DNA of 42,061 bases, from the IMG/VR virus record IMGVR_UViG_3300027336_000124, positions 1 to 42,061 of that record; one strand, 5' to 3'. Positions within the stretch are counted from its first letter, which is position 1. Every line of letters begins with the position of its first letter. Shown in pieces: positions 1 to 7,742 of this stretch. Under the pieces are notes generated by a model, which made no database searches, was not told the DNA's origin, and worked only from the letters and a program-made list of their open reading frames with translations. The position numbers and the translations under genes are program-made. The stretch comes from a virus.

Positions 1-150
1 AAACAGCCCAGTCGGGGGTAGTATTTCAGCTATCTTCTGGACAGAGGTAACGGCAGAGGGAGCAACCCATAAATCAACGGGTCCTTCCTGGCCAAAAACC
101 AATGCGGGGGGCGCGAGCGCGACGCTTTTTTAGCGTCAGGTCGCGGACAA

Positions 151-205
151 GGTTACCAGTCGGCCAGGTTACCGGCTCCGGTTACCACCCCCAGGCACAG
201 TTACC
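151..205. repeat. Four short gttacc direct repeats
   Basis: The hexamer gttacc begins at 152, 168, 181 and 200, three of the copies being ggttacc. The spacing is irregular (16, 13 and 19 nt). The cluster lies about 80-130 nt upstream of the first rightward gene and could be a binding array for a phage regulator; this is inference from clustering only. Confidence 0.45.
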
Positions 206-230
206 ACCCCACCAGAATCTTCATTCAACC

Positions 231-266
231 AACCCGCCCGGCGGCAACGCTCGGCGGGTTTTGCTT
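231..266 (+). terminator. Rho-independent terminator-like hairpin
   Basis: An 8-bp perfect stem, AACCCGCC (231-238) with GGCGGGTT (253-260), is followed by a T-rich run (TTTTGCTTTT). It lies only 15 nt before the TTG start of the first methyltransferase gene, so it may end an upstream transcript or attenuate read-through. The same stem sequence recurs at 28627-28660, downstream of the tail genes. Confidence 0.55.
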
Positions 267-280
267 TTGGGATTCCCACT

Positions 281-1711
281 TTGAACACGCTCAACGTCGA
301 GTACCGCAAGGTCGAGGCGCTGATTCCCTACGCCCGCAATCCGCGCACGCACCATGATGCCCAGATCGCCAAGATCGCGGCCAGCATCGTCGAGTACGGC
401 TGGACGAACCCGATCCTGGTCGACGGCGACAACGGCATCATTGCCGGGCATGGGCGTCTGGCCGCCGCTCGCAAGCTGGGGCTGGATCAGGTGCCGGTGA
501 TCGAACTGGCCCATCTAACCGTCGCGCAGAAGCGGGCACTCGTGATCGCCGACAACCGGCTGGCACTGGATGCGGGCTGGGACGAAGAAATGCTCGCCCT
601 GGAACTGGCTGAACTGTCCGACGCGGGATACGACCTCGCTCTGACCGGCTTCGAGGAAGCCGAGATCGAGGCACTGCTCACCGGCGCGGTGGCCGTCGCG
701 GATGATGAATCAGAGTCTGAAGCCGACGAGTCTGACGCGGCTGACGACGTGCCAGAAGCACCCGTCGTGGCGGTTTCCCGCCCCGGCGATGTCTGGGCCA
801 TCGGCGCGCACCGCCTGATCTGTGGCGACGCCACCGACCGGGACGTGATCGCTGCACTGATGCAGGGTGAAGTCTCTCGCCTGTGCTTCACCTCGCCTCC
901 CTACGGCAACCAGCGCGACTACACCTCTGGTGGCATCGCCGACTGGGATGGCCTGATGCGTGGCGTGTTCGCGCACCTGCCGATGGCAGGCGACGGTCAG
1001 GTGCTGGTCAACCTGGGCCTGATCCACCGCGACAACGAGGTGATCCCGTATTGGGACGGCTGGTTATCCTGGATGCGTCAACAAGGTTGGCGGCGCTTCG
1101 CGTGGTACGTCTGGGATCAGGGGCCAGGGATGCCCGGCGACTGGGCAGGCCGCTTCGCGCCGAGCTTCGAGTTCGTCTTTCACTTCAACCGGGAGAGCCG
1201 CAAGCCCAACAAGATCGTCCCCTGCAAGCATGCGGGCCAGGAGTCCCACCTGCGTGCCGACGGGTCGTCCACCGCGATGCGTGGTAAGGATGGCGAAGTG
1301 GGTGGCTGGACGCACAAGGGGTTGCCGACGCAAGACACCCGCATCCCCGACTCTGTGATCCGCGTGATGCGCCACAAGGGCAAGATCGGTCAGGACATCG
1401 ATCACCCAGCCGTGTTCCCGGTGGCGCTGCCGGAATTCGTGATCGAGGCTTACACGGACGCGGGCGACGTCGTGTTCGAGCCCTTCGGCGGCAGCGGCAC
1501 GACGATGCTGGCCGCCGAGCGCACCGGTCGGATCTGCCGTAGTGTGGAGATCGCCCCGGAATACGTTGACGTGGCCATCAAGCGCTTCCAGCAGAACCAC
1601 CCTGGCGTGCCGGTCACCTTGATCGAGAACGGTGGTATCGCGTCGGGTCAGTCCTTCGATCAGGTCGCTGCGGAGCGCGTCACCACTCTGGATGCCGAGG
1701 CGATGGCATGA
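281..1711 (+). CDS. ParB-like domain fused to DNA methyltransferase (TSPPY type)
   Basis: The first ~100 residues resemble a ParB N-terminal domain (GHGRLAAARKLG, then ALVIADNRLA). After an acidic linker (~140-160) follows a beta-class amino-methyltransferase. Catalytic motif IV is TSPPY (204-208) and the SAM-binding motif FGGSGTT (402-408) lies downstream, the order expected for beta-class enzymes. SPPY is more usual for N4-cytosine methylation and DPPY for N6-adenine, so this copy may make m4C; that is inference. The start is TTG with a weak ribosome site; it gives the usual family N-terminus. It overlaps the next gene by 4 nt (ATGA). Phages carry such solitary enzymes to protect their DNA against host restriction. 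Confidence 0.85.
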   Translation: MNTLNVEYRKVEALIPYARNPRTHHDAQIAKIAASIVEYGWTNPILVDGDNGIIAGHGRLAAARKLGLDQVPVIELAHLTVAQKRALVIADNRLALDAGWDEEMLALELAELSDAGYDLALTGFEEAEIEALLTGAVAVADDESESEADESDAADDVPEAPVVAVSRPGDVWAIGAHRLICGDATDRDVIAALMQGEVSRLCFTSPPYGNQRDYTSGGIADWDGLMRGVFAHLPMAGDGQVLVNLGLIHRDNEVIPYWDGWLSWMRQQGWRRFAWYVWDQGPGMPGDWAGRFAPSFEFVFHFNRESRKPNKIVPCKHAGQESHLRADGSSTAMRGKDGEVGGWTHKGLPTQDTRIPDSVIRVMRHKGKIGQDIDHPAVFPVALPEFVIEAYTDAGDVVFEPFGGSGTTMLAAERTGRICRSVEIAPEYVDVAIKRFQQNHPGVPVTLIENGGIASGQSFDQVAAERVTTLDAEAMA

Positions 1712-2970
1712 ACTGGCTGGCCGACAAGATCGAACAGTGGCCGACCGCCAAGCTGCTGCCCTACGCTCGTAACGCGCGCACCCATTCCGAAGATCAGGTG
1801 GCGCAGATCGCTGCCAGCATCGCGGAGTTTGGATTTACTAATCCGATCCTTGCGGGCAGCGACGGCATCATCGTCGCTGGCCACGGTCGTCTCGCCGCCG
1901 CCCAGAAGCTGGGTCTGGAACGGGTACCGGTGGTCGTGCTCGATCACCTGACGCCGACCCAGCGCCGGGCCCTGGTCATTGCGGACAACCGCATCGCTGA
2001 GAACGCGGGCTGGGACGATGCGATGCTGAGGATCGAACTGGAAGCCTTGCAACTCGAAGGCTTCGATCTGGACATCACCGGATTTGACGCCGACGCGCTG
2101 GCCGAACTGATCGCGGGTGACGAGCCGGACAACGAGGGCCAGACCGATCAGGATGAGGTGCCCGAGTTCAGCGAGACACCCATCTCGCGTCCGGGCGATG
2201 TCTGGATCATGGGCCAGCACCGACTGCTGTGCGGCGACTCGACCGTGGCCGAGAGCTACGACTGGCTGATGCAGGGCGACGTGGCGGACATGGTCTTCAC
2301 CGACCCGCCGTACAACGTGAACTACGCCAACAGCGCCAAGGACAAGATGCGCGGCAAGGATCGCGCGATCCTGAACGACAACCTGGGTGACGGCTTCTAC
2401 GACTTCCTGCTGGCAGCGCTGACGCCCACCGTGGCTCACTGCCGGGGCGGTATTTACGTGGCGATGTCCTCCAGCGAACTGGATGTGCTACAGGCTGCCT
2501 TCCGCGCCGCCGGTGGCAAGTGGTCGACCTTCATCATCTGGGCCAAGAACACCTTCACACTGGGACGCGCCGACTATCAGCGCCAGTACGAGCCGATCCT
2601 CTACGGATGGCCCGAGGGGGCGACACGCCACTGGTGTGGTGACCGCGACCAGGGGGATGTCTGGAACATCAAGAAGCCGCAGAAGAACGACTTGCACCCG
2701 ACGATGAAGCCGGTGGAGTTGGTCGAGCGCGCGATCCGCAATTCGAGCCGCCCTGGCAACGTGGTGCTCGATCCCTTCGGTGGCTCTGGCACGACGCTGA
2801 TCGCAGCGGAAAAGTCAGGGCGCGTTGCGCGGCTGATCGAACTCGATCCGAAGTACGTGGATGTGATCGTGCGCCGGTGGGAAGAGTTCACCGGGAAGCA
2901 GGCCACCCGCGAGGCGGATGGCGCGTTGCTTGATCAGGCGACCAGCGATTCCTCGACGATCTCGCAGTGA
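1708..2970 (+). CDS. ParB-like domain fused to DNA adenine methyltransferase (TDPPY type)
   Basis: This is a paralogue of the preceding gene with the same architecture: a ParB-like domain (~1-100, GHGRLAAAQKLG, ALVIADNRIA), an acidic linker, then a beta-class methyltransferase. Motif IV is TDPPY (198-202), typical of N6-adenine enzymes, and FGGSGTT starts at residue 357. It is translationally coupled to the upstream gene by a 4-nt overlap. Its 3' end overlaps the 3' end of a convergent gene by 37 nt. The pair looks like a tandem duplication that diverged in target base or site. Its likely role is modification of phage DNA; the recognition sequence cannot be read from the gene. Confidence 0.88.
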   Translation: MNWLADKIEQWPTAKLLPYARNARTHSEDQVAQIAASIAEFGFTNPILAGSDGIIVAGHGRLAAAQKLGLERVPVVVLDHLTPTQRRALVIADNRIAENAGWDDAMLRIELEALQLEGFDLDITGFDADALAELIAGDEPDNEGQTDQDEVPEFSETPISRPGDVWIMGQHRLLCGDSTVAESYDWLMQGDVADMVFTDPPYNVNYANSAKDKMRGKDRAILNDNLGDGFYDFLLAALTPTVAHCRGGIYVAMSSSELDVLQAAFRAAGGKWSTFIIWAKNTFTLGRADYQRQYEPILYGWPEGATRHWCGDRDQGDVWNIKKPQKNDLHPTMKPVELVERAIRNSSRPGNVVLDPFGGSGTTLIAAEKSGRVARLIELDPKYVDVIVRRWEEFTGKQATREADGALLDQATSDSSTISQ

Positions 2971-3302
2971 ATCACAAAGCCCGTCAGGTATGGCAGGCCG
3001 CGCGGGATGCCGTATTGCTTGCTGGTTTGGCGGCCAATCGTCCAGCCCATCCAGCGCCCCGTGGCTGCGTTGATCGCGTCCGCCAGGGCCTTGCCCTCGT
3101 AAAGCCCGTTCTGGACGTCGTCGGCAAAGTGGCGACCGTGGCGGCTGTCAAGGAAGGCCCGCACCGATTCGAGCGGCTGGCTGGTGGCGCCCGAGATGGC
3201 GGTCATCGCCAGGGGCCAGGCGGCTTCGGCGTGCTCGCCCAGGGTGCCAAAGAACCCGAAGTCGGTGATGGTCGGGGCGGGAATCTGGGTGGTGGTGTTC
3301 AT
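2934..3302 (-). CDS. Small conserved phage/mobile-element protein, function unknown
   Basis: A 122-residue soluble protein without membrane segments or a recognised catalytic motif. It starts at ATG 3302 with a good ribosome site (CCAGGAG, about 7 nt upstream) and ends inside the convergent methyltransferase gene. It is the last gene of a leftward block of four small genes, each with its own repeated promoter/leader. I do not recognise the family with confidence. The context suggests an accessory regulatory or anti-host function, but nothing in the sequence proves this. Confidence 0.7.
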   Translation of the reverse strand: MNTTTQIPAPTITDFGFFGTLGEHAEAAWPLAMTAISGATSQPLESVRAFLDSRHGRHFADDVQNGLYEGKALADAINAATGRWMGWTIGRQTSKQYGIPRGLPYLTGFVIHCEIVEESLVA

Positions 3303-3397
3303 CTTGGGCTCCTGGTGGTTGATCGTTGCGACACCCGTAGTAACGCGCTTCGGGCGATGGAAGCCAAGCGCCTGTTCGATCTTTTTTGCGCTTGGCC
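3303..3397 (-). promoter_or_regulatory. Leader/promoter repeat copy 1
   Basis: On the minus strand, TTGGCT (3367-3362) is followed after exactly 17 nt by GTTACT (3344-3339), then a leader of about 37 nt with the ribosome site of the gene starting at 3302. Upstream, GCCAAGCGC (3363-3371) and GCGCTTGGC (3388-3396) form a perfect 9-bp inverted repeat that includes the -35-like box. The spacing fits a sigma-70 promoter, although the -10 box is a poor match. Three other copies precede the neighbouring leftward genes. Confidence 0.6.
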
Positions 3398-3407
3398 CCG
3401 GAGCCCC

Positions 3408-3677
3408 TTATTCGGCCATCGTGTCGGCGCGCACCAGTTCCGCCTGGGCGCTGGCGATCAGGTCCAGGCGCAGGTTCGGGGTGATGTTGCAGGCGAGCTC
3501 GTTCAGGGTCCAGTTCATCACATCGGCTTTGTCGCGCAGCGACTCAGCCTCCTCGAAGCGGCTGGTGTAGCGATCCAGTTCGCGCAAGGCCCGTTCCAGG
3601 GTGGACCGGGCTTGAGCCAGGGCCTCGCGGGCGCGGTGTTCGGCGTGCAGGGCTTGAAATTCGCGGGGGGTGTTCAT
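3408..3677 (-). CDS. Small helical protein, function unknown
   Basis: An 89-residue, charged, probably all-helical or coiled-coil protein (many A, E, R and L; no membrane segment). ATG 3677 is chosen over an upstream in-frame ATG at 3752 because AAGGAG lies 9 nt ahead of it and because the conserved leader repeat occupies the upstream stretch. It is the third gene of the leftward block. No family is recognised. Confidence 0.65.
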   Translation of the reverse strand: MNTPREFQALHAEHRAREALAQARSTLERALRELDRYTSRFEEAESLRDKADVMNWTLNELACNITPNLRLDLIASAQAELVRADTMAE

Positions 3678-3757
3678 GGTTTGCTGCTCCTTCGGGTTGA
3701 TCGTTGAGACACCCGTAGTAACGCGCTGTTCGATTGAGAAGCCAAGCGCCACTTGGC
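3678..3757 (-). promoter_or_regulatory. Leader/promoter repeat copy 2
   Basis: Minus strand: TTGGCT (3745-3740), 17 nt, GTTACT (3722-3717), then about 40 nt to the ATG at 3677. The GTTACT box and the following ACGGGTGT are shared with copy 1. A shorter inverted repeat, GCCAAG (3741-3746) and CTTGGC (3752-3757), again embraces the -35-like box. Confidence 0.6.
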
Positions 3758-3777
3758 CTCTTCCTCGATCTTTCTGA

Positions 3778-4299
3778 TCAGGCGATGCGGTACACCCGCT
3801 CGCCGCCCTGCGGTTTGTCCGACACGATGGTCAGGCCCAGCTTCTTCTTGAAAGCCCCGGCGAAGGTGCCGCGCACCGTGTGCGCCTGCCAGCCGGTGGC
3901 GGTGCAGATCTGGCCGATGGTTGCGCCTTCGGGGCGTTGCAGCATCCGGATCACTTCGGCTTGCTTGCTGTTGTCGCGGGTGCGCGGCTTGGCCTGCGCC
4001 GGTGCTTGCGTCCACGTCGCTTCGGCGGTGGCCACAGCGTGCTCCAGTTCAGCATCGACTTCCGGTATCGGCGGGGTGACGTCCGGGCGTTTCATGCCCA
4101 GGGCGTCGTAGCCCTCGGCGGCGACGAACCAGTCGGTGCCGTCGGTGGTGATCAGGGCACGGTTGAACATCCCGTCGAGCACTTTCTTGCGCGCGCCGCC
4201 CTTGATGTTGTCGGGGAACCAGTCGATCTTGCCGCCGCTGGTGTTGATGGCCTTGGCCAGGATGGCGTGCTGGGCCGGGGTCAGGTTGGTGGTGGTCAT
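3778..4299 (-). CDS. DUF3489-type protein
   Basis: A 173-residue protein. The N-terminal ~70 residues (LTPAQHAILAKAI, then KKVLDGMF) and the C-terminal winged-helix-like part (AEVIRMLQRPEGATIGQI, then WQAHTVRGTFAGAFKKKLG) match the pattern I know for DUF3489. The middle (~75-110) is a low-complexity linker. The C-terminal half suggests DNA binding. It starts at ATG 4299 behind GAAGGAGCAGCCC. It is the second gene of the leftward block; such proteins are common in proteobacterial prophages and integrative elements. The exact role is unknown. Confidence 0.8.
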   Translation of the reverse strand: MTTTNLTPAQHAILAKAINTSGGKIDWFPDNIKGGARKKVLDGMFNRALITTDGTDWFVAAEGYDALGMKRPDVTPPIPEVDAELEHAVATAEATWTQAPAQAKPRTRDNSKQAEVIRMLQRPEGATIGQICTATGWQAHTVRGTFAGAFKKKLGLTIVSDKPQGGERVYRIA

Positions 4300-4381
4300 G
4301 GGCTGCTCCTTCGGGGGTGGTGGATGACGATGTGATGAACGCGCTGTCCGGGACTGAAGCCAAGCGCTTTCTGCTTGGCTT
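4300..4381 (-). promoter_or_regulatory. Leader/promoter repeat copy 3
   Basis: Minus strand: TTGGCT (4363-4358), 17 nt, GTTCAT (4340-4335), then 36 nt to the ATG at 4299. AAGCCAAGC (4357-4365) and GCTTGGCTT (4373-4381) form a perfect 9-bp hairpin with a 7-nt loop that contains the -35-like box. The hairpin has no following U-run on the minus strand, so it does not look like a classical terminator for the upstream gene. Confidence 0.6.
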
Positions 4382-4394
4382 GGCGGCTTTCCCG

Positions 4395-4601
4395 TCAGTC
4401 CTTGGCGATTTCAGCTTCCGCGGCCTTCGGGCTCGATGCGGCAAATTCGACGCCCGCCTTGAAGGCCGCTTCCAACGCGTCCTTGAGGCACCACACCGCC
4501 GTGTCGTGGAAGTCGAGGCTGTCGGCGTTGCGGGTCTGCAGGGTTTCGATGCCGAGATGCTTCTGGGCGATGAGGGTGAGGATGGTGTCGATCTGGCTCA
4601 T
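4395..4601 (-). CDS. DUF6900-like small protein
   Basis: A 68-residue protein with the pattern LGIETLQTRN, then LDFHDTAVW, then ALEAAFKAG, which I associate with the DUF6900 family; the assignment is from memory. It starts at ATG 4601 with a good ribosome site (AAAGGAAA). It is the first gene of the leftward four-gene block and carries its own copy of the repeated promoter. The function is unknown. Confidence 0.7.
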   Translation of the reverse strand: MSQIDTILTLIAQKHLGIETLQTRNADSLDFHDTAVWCLKDALEAAFKAGVEFAASSPKAAEAEIAKD

Positions 4602-4665
4602 GGCGTTTTCCTTTCGGGGTTGGTTGGCGTGACGTGATGAACGCGCTGTTCCCGATGGAAGCCAA
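4602..4665 (-). promoter_or_regulatory. Leader/promoter repeat copy 4
   Basis: Minus strand: TTGGCT (4665-4660), 17 nt, GTTCAT (4642-4637), then 36 nt to the ATG at 4601. Unlike the other three copies, no inverted repeat flanks the -35-like box. The stretch lies between the divergent leftward block and the terminase genes, so it may also hold rightward signals or a packaging (cos) site; no such site can be identified by eye. Confidence 0.55.
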
Positions 4666-4707
4666 GCTCAATCTGCGGACATGACGAACAAATGATTGAA
4701 GGTGACG

Positions 4708-5253
4708 ATGGGACTTTCCATTCGCGCCTACGCGCGCCACCGTGGCGTGTCGCACGTGGCCGTGAAGAAGGCCATCGACACCGGGCGGATCACACCGCTG
4801 CCAGACGGCACGATTGATCCGGATACCGCCGACGCGCAGTGGGCACAAAACACATTGCAACCCCGCAAGGCAGCAGCGCCGGAGAAGGTCAGCCCCGCGA
4901 AGGCGCGCGTACTGCCTGAGCGAGAGGTGCCCGAACCCGGCACCCCACCGTTGTCGACGGGCGGGACATCGCTGCTACAGGCACGCACCGTCAACGAAGT
5001 GCTCAAAGCCCAGCTCAATAAGGTGGAGCTGGCGCACCGCAAGAAGGAGCTGGTGGATCGGGCGCAGGCTGTGGCCCACGTGTTCAAACTTGCGCGCATC
5101 GAGCGCGACGCGTGGTTGAACTGGCCCGCGCGTATCTCCGGGCAGATGGCATCCACGCTCGGTGTCGATGCGCACCAGATGCACGTGGCCCTGGAGGCTG
5201 CCGTGCGCGAGCACCTGATTGAGCTGGGCGAGCTGCGCCCGCGCGTGGATTGA
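4708..5253 (+). CDS. Terminase small subunit, Nu1-like
   Basis: A 181-residue protein. It starts with a winged helix-turn-helix-like segment (SIRAYARHRGVSHVAVKKAI), followed by a flexible Pro/Ala linker (~45-90) and a helical C-terminal half (EVLKAQLNKVELAHRKKEL) likely to bind the large subunit. Lambda Nu1 has the same plan. ATG 4708 is preferred over TTG 4696 because GAAGG lies just ahead of it. Its stop overlaps the start of the large subunit (TGATG). The predicted role is recognition of the phage packaging site. Confidence 0.8.
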   Translation: MGLSIRAYARHRGVSHVAVKKAIDTGRITPLPDGTIDPDTADAQWAQNTLQPRKAAAPEKVSPAKARVLPEREVPEPGTPPLSTGGTSLLQARTVNEVLKAQLNKVELAHRKKELVDRAQAVAHVFKLARIERDAWLNWPARISGQMASTLGVDAHQMHVALEAAVREHLIELGELRPRVD

Positions 5254-7220
5254 TGACGATGGACTACGAAGGCGCGCAGGAGATCGAACGGGCGTGGCGC
5301 GACGGGCTTACTCCCGACCCGCTGCTCACGGTATCGGAATGGTCAGATCGCCACCGGATGCTCTCCAGCAAGGCGTCTGCCGAGCCGGGGCGCTGGCGTA
5401 CCAGCCGCACGCCGTACCTCAAGGCCATCATGGATTGCCTGTCGCCGACCTCGCCGGTCGAGCGTGTGGTGTTCATGAAGGCAGCGCAGCTCGGTGCGAC
5501 CGAGATGGGGTCGAACTGGATCGGCTATGTCATCCACCACGCGCCGGGGCCGATGATGGCGGTGTGGCCGACAGTGGAGATGGCCAAGCGCAACTCCAAG
5601 CAGCGGATCGATCCGCTGATCGAGGAGTCGTCCGCACTGGCTGAACTGATTGCACCGGCGCGCAGCCGGGATTCCGGCAACACCATCCTGGCCAAGGAGT
5701 TCCGGGGTGGCGTGCTGGTGATGACCGGGGCCAACAGCGCGGTCGGCCTGCGCTCGATGCCGGTGCGGTATCTGTTCCTCGACGAGGTCGACGGCTATCC
5801 GTTGGACGTCGAGGGTGAAGGGGATGCGATCTCGCTGGCCGAGGCGCGTACACGCACCTTCGCGCGGCGCAAGATCTTCATCGTCTCGACGCCGACGATC
5901 TCAGGGGCATCGGCTATCGAGCGCGAGTACGAGGCCAGTGACCAACGTCGCTACTTCGTGCCGTGTCCGCATTGCTCCCACCGTCAGTGGCTGCGTTTCG
6001 AGCAGCTGCGTTGGGACAAAGGGCAACCGGAGACCGCTGCCTACATCTGCGAGTCATGTGACACCGCGATTGCCGAGCACCACAAGACATGGATGCTGGA
6101 GCACGGCGAGTGGCGCGCGATGATCACCGATGGCACGGGCAAGACGGCAGGCTTCCACCTGTCGTCGCTATACAGCCCGGTGGGCTGGCGTTCGTGGCGG
6201 GAGATCGCCGCTGCGTGGGAAGCCGCCGTCAGTAAAGAGTCGGGATCGGCCGCCGCCATCAAGACCTTCAAGAACACCGAGCTGGGTGAAACCTGGGTCG
6301 AGGAAGGCGAAGCACCGGACTGGCAACGACTGGTCGAGCGCCGAGAGGACTACCGCGTCGGCAGCGTGCCGCAAGGTGGTCTGCTCTTGGTCGGCGCGGC
6401 CGACGTACAGAAGGATCGCATCGAGGCCTCGATCTGGGCCTTTGGGCGCGGCAAGGAGTCCTGGCTCATCGAGCACCGAGTCCTGATGGGCGATACCGCA
6501 CGGGACGCGGTGTGGAAGGCGCTGGCCGCGATGCTGGCCGAGAACTGGACGCACGCCTCGGGGGTGGCGATGCCACTGGCGCGCTTCGCGCTGGACACCG
6601 GCTTTGCCACGCAGGAGGCTTACGCCTTCGTGCGAGCCTGCCACGATCCGCGCGTGATGGCGGTCAAGGGCGTGCCGCGCGGTGCCGCACTGATTGGCAC
6701 ACCGACAGCCATCGATGTGTCGCAGGGTGGCAAGAAACTGCGCCGAGGCATCAAGGTGTTCACGGTGGCGGTTGGGATCGCCAAGCTGGAGTTCTACAAC
6801 AACCTGCGCAAGAGCGCGGATGTGGGCGAGGACGGCTCGACCCCGGTGTTTCCAGCCGGGTTCGTCCATTTGCCCAAGATCGACGCCGAGTTCATCCAGC
6901 AGCTCTGCGCCGAGCAACTGATCACGCGCCGCGACCGCAACGGATTCCCGGTGCGCGAATGGCAAAAGATGCGAGAGCGCAACGAAGCGCTCGACTGCTA
7001 CGTCTACGCCCGCGCCGCCGCATCGGCGGCGGGACTGGACCGCTTCGAGGATCGCCACTGGCGGGAGTTGGAGCGTCAACTTGGGGTAGCGCCCCCACCG
7101 GATGCGCCACCGCCCATTCACGACATCGAATTGAACGAGGCCACCCCCAGCGGTGGCCTCGCTGCTTCTGGAACCCGCAATACCGGTCGACGCGTCATCC
7201 GAAGCCGTTGGCTTCGCTGA
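5253..7220 (+). CDS. Terminase large subunit, GpA family
   Basis: A 655-residue packaging ATPase and nuclease of the lambda gpA type. A Walker A-like segment KAAQLGATE lies at 76-84 and the Walker B LFLDEVDGY around 174-182 (Asp177, Glu178). Two CXXC pairs (Cys238/241 and Cys266/269) form a probable zinc knuckle, and the C-terminal half is the nuclease region. The ATG at 5253 overlaps the small-subunit stop, with little ribosome site, so it is probably translationally coupled. A perfect 9-bp hairpin (GAGGCCACC / GGTGGCCTC, 7137-7160) sits in the last codons. It cuts concatemeric DNA and drives it through the portal. Confidence 0.95.
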   Translation: MTMDYEGAQEIERAWRDGLTPDPLLTVSEWSDRHRMLSSKASAEPGRWRTSRTPYLKAIMDCLSPTSPVERVVFMKAAQLGATEMGSNWIGYVIHHAPGPMMAVWPTVEMAKRNSKQRIDPLIEESSALAELIAPARSRDSGNTILAKEFRGGVLVMTGANSAVGLRSMPVRYLFLDEVDGYPLDVEGEGDAISLAEARTRTFARRKIFIVSTPTISGASAIEREYEASDQRRYFVPCPHCSHRQWLRFEQLRWDKGQPETAAYICESCDTAIAEHHKTWMLEHGEWRAMITDGTGKTAGFHLSSLYSPVGWRSWREIAAAWEAAVSKESGSAAAIKTFKNTELGETWVEEGEAPDWQRLVERREDYRVGSVPQGGLLLVGAADVQKDRIEASIWAFGRGKESWLIEHRVLMGDTARDAVWKALAAMLAENWTHASGVAMPLARFALDTGFATQEAYAFVRACHDPRVMAVKGVPRGAALIGTPTAIDVSQGGKKLRRGIKVFTVAVGIAKLEFYNNLRKSADVGEDGSTPVFPAGFVHLPKIDAEFIQQLCAEQLITRRDRNGFPVREWQKMRERNEALDCYVYARAAASAAGLDRFEDRHWRELERQLGVAPPPDAPPPIHDIELNEATPSGGLAASGTRNTGRRVIRSRWLR

Positions 7221-7250
7221 TGGCCGTCGCCTTCAAACCAAGGAGAACAA

Positions 7251-7742
7251 ATGAGTCTTGCCACCCGTATCGAGAGCCTGGTCATCCGGGTCGCCCAGGA
7301 GTTCAACGACGTCCGGGCGACGGCGGGAAACCTAGCCAGCCTGTCCACCACCGACAAGTCGAGTCTGGTCGCGGCGATCAACGAACTGAAGGCGGCGGTT
7401 CTCTCCGCAACCGCCATCGACGACAACCAGATCGCCACCTCAACCACCTACTCGTCGAACAAGATCGTGTCGCTGCTCGACGCGCTCAAGGCCGACATCC
7501 TCGGTGGAGCAGACGCCGCCTACGACACCCTGGTGGAGATCCAGCAGTTGCTGCAGAACGGCACTACGGGCCTGGACGCGCTCCTCGCTGCCGTCAATCT
7601 GCGGGTGCGGTACGACGCGGCGCAAACCCTGACCGTTGCCGAGCAACTTCAGGCGCGCACCAACATTGGCGCGGTTGCGGCCGTCGATGTTGGCAACACC
7701 GACACGGACTTCGTCGTGATCTTCGACGGGGCGCTGGCCTGA
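7251..7742 (+). CDS. Fibre-like virion protein between terminase and connector
   Basis: A 163-residue protein with an N-terminal helical part (LSTTDKSSLVAAINELK) and a C-terminal segment (AEQLQARTNIGA) of the kind found in trimeric phage fibre and head-fibre proteins. It has a strong ribosome site (AAGGAG, 7 nt before ATG 7251). Its stop overlaps the next start. It lies between terminase and the gpW-like gene, where lambda has no fibre gene; a head-fibre or decoration role is plausible but inferred. Confidence 0.6.
   Translation: MSLATRIESLVIRVAQEFNDVRATAGNLASLSTTDKSSLVAAINELKAAVLSATAIDDNQIATSTTYSSNKIVSLLDALKADILGGADAAYDTLVEIQQLLQNGTTGLDALLAAVNLRVRYDAAQTLTVAEQLQARTNIGAVAAVDVGNTDTDFVVIFDGALA

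Larger units (their letters stand above)
1..280. other. Non-coding leader upstream of the methyltransferase pair
   Basis: No convincing gene is seen here on either strand; the only open frames are short and lack ribosome sites. The stretch holds a small hairpin (GACGCT / AGCGTC around 121-136, loop of Ts), four gttacc repeats and a terminator-like hairpin, listed separately. It is probably the regulatory region in front of the rightward gene pair starting at 281, or the tail of an upstream early-gene region outside the window. Confidence 0.5.

Noticed and set aside
2967-3707. Rightward 246-codon frame across the small leftward genes
   Set aside because: The four leftward genes have good ribosome sites, sensible proteins and the repeated promoters; the rightward frame would run through two of these elements.
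3363-4381. Hairpins in the leader repeats as ordinary terminators
   Set aside because: They lack a U-run in the direction of transcription and embrace the conserved -35-like box, which fits an operator better.
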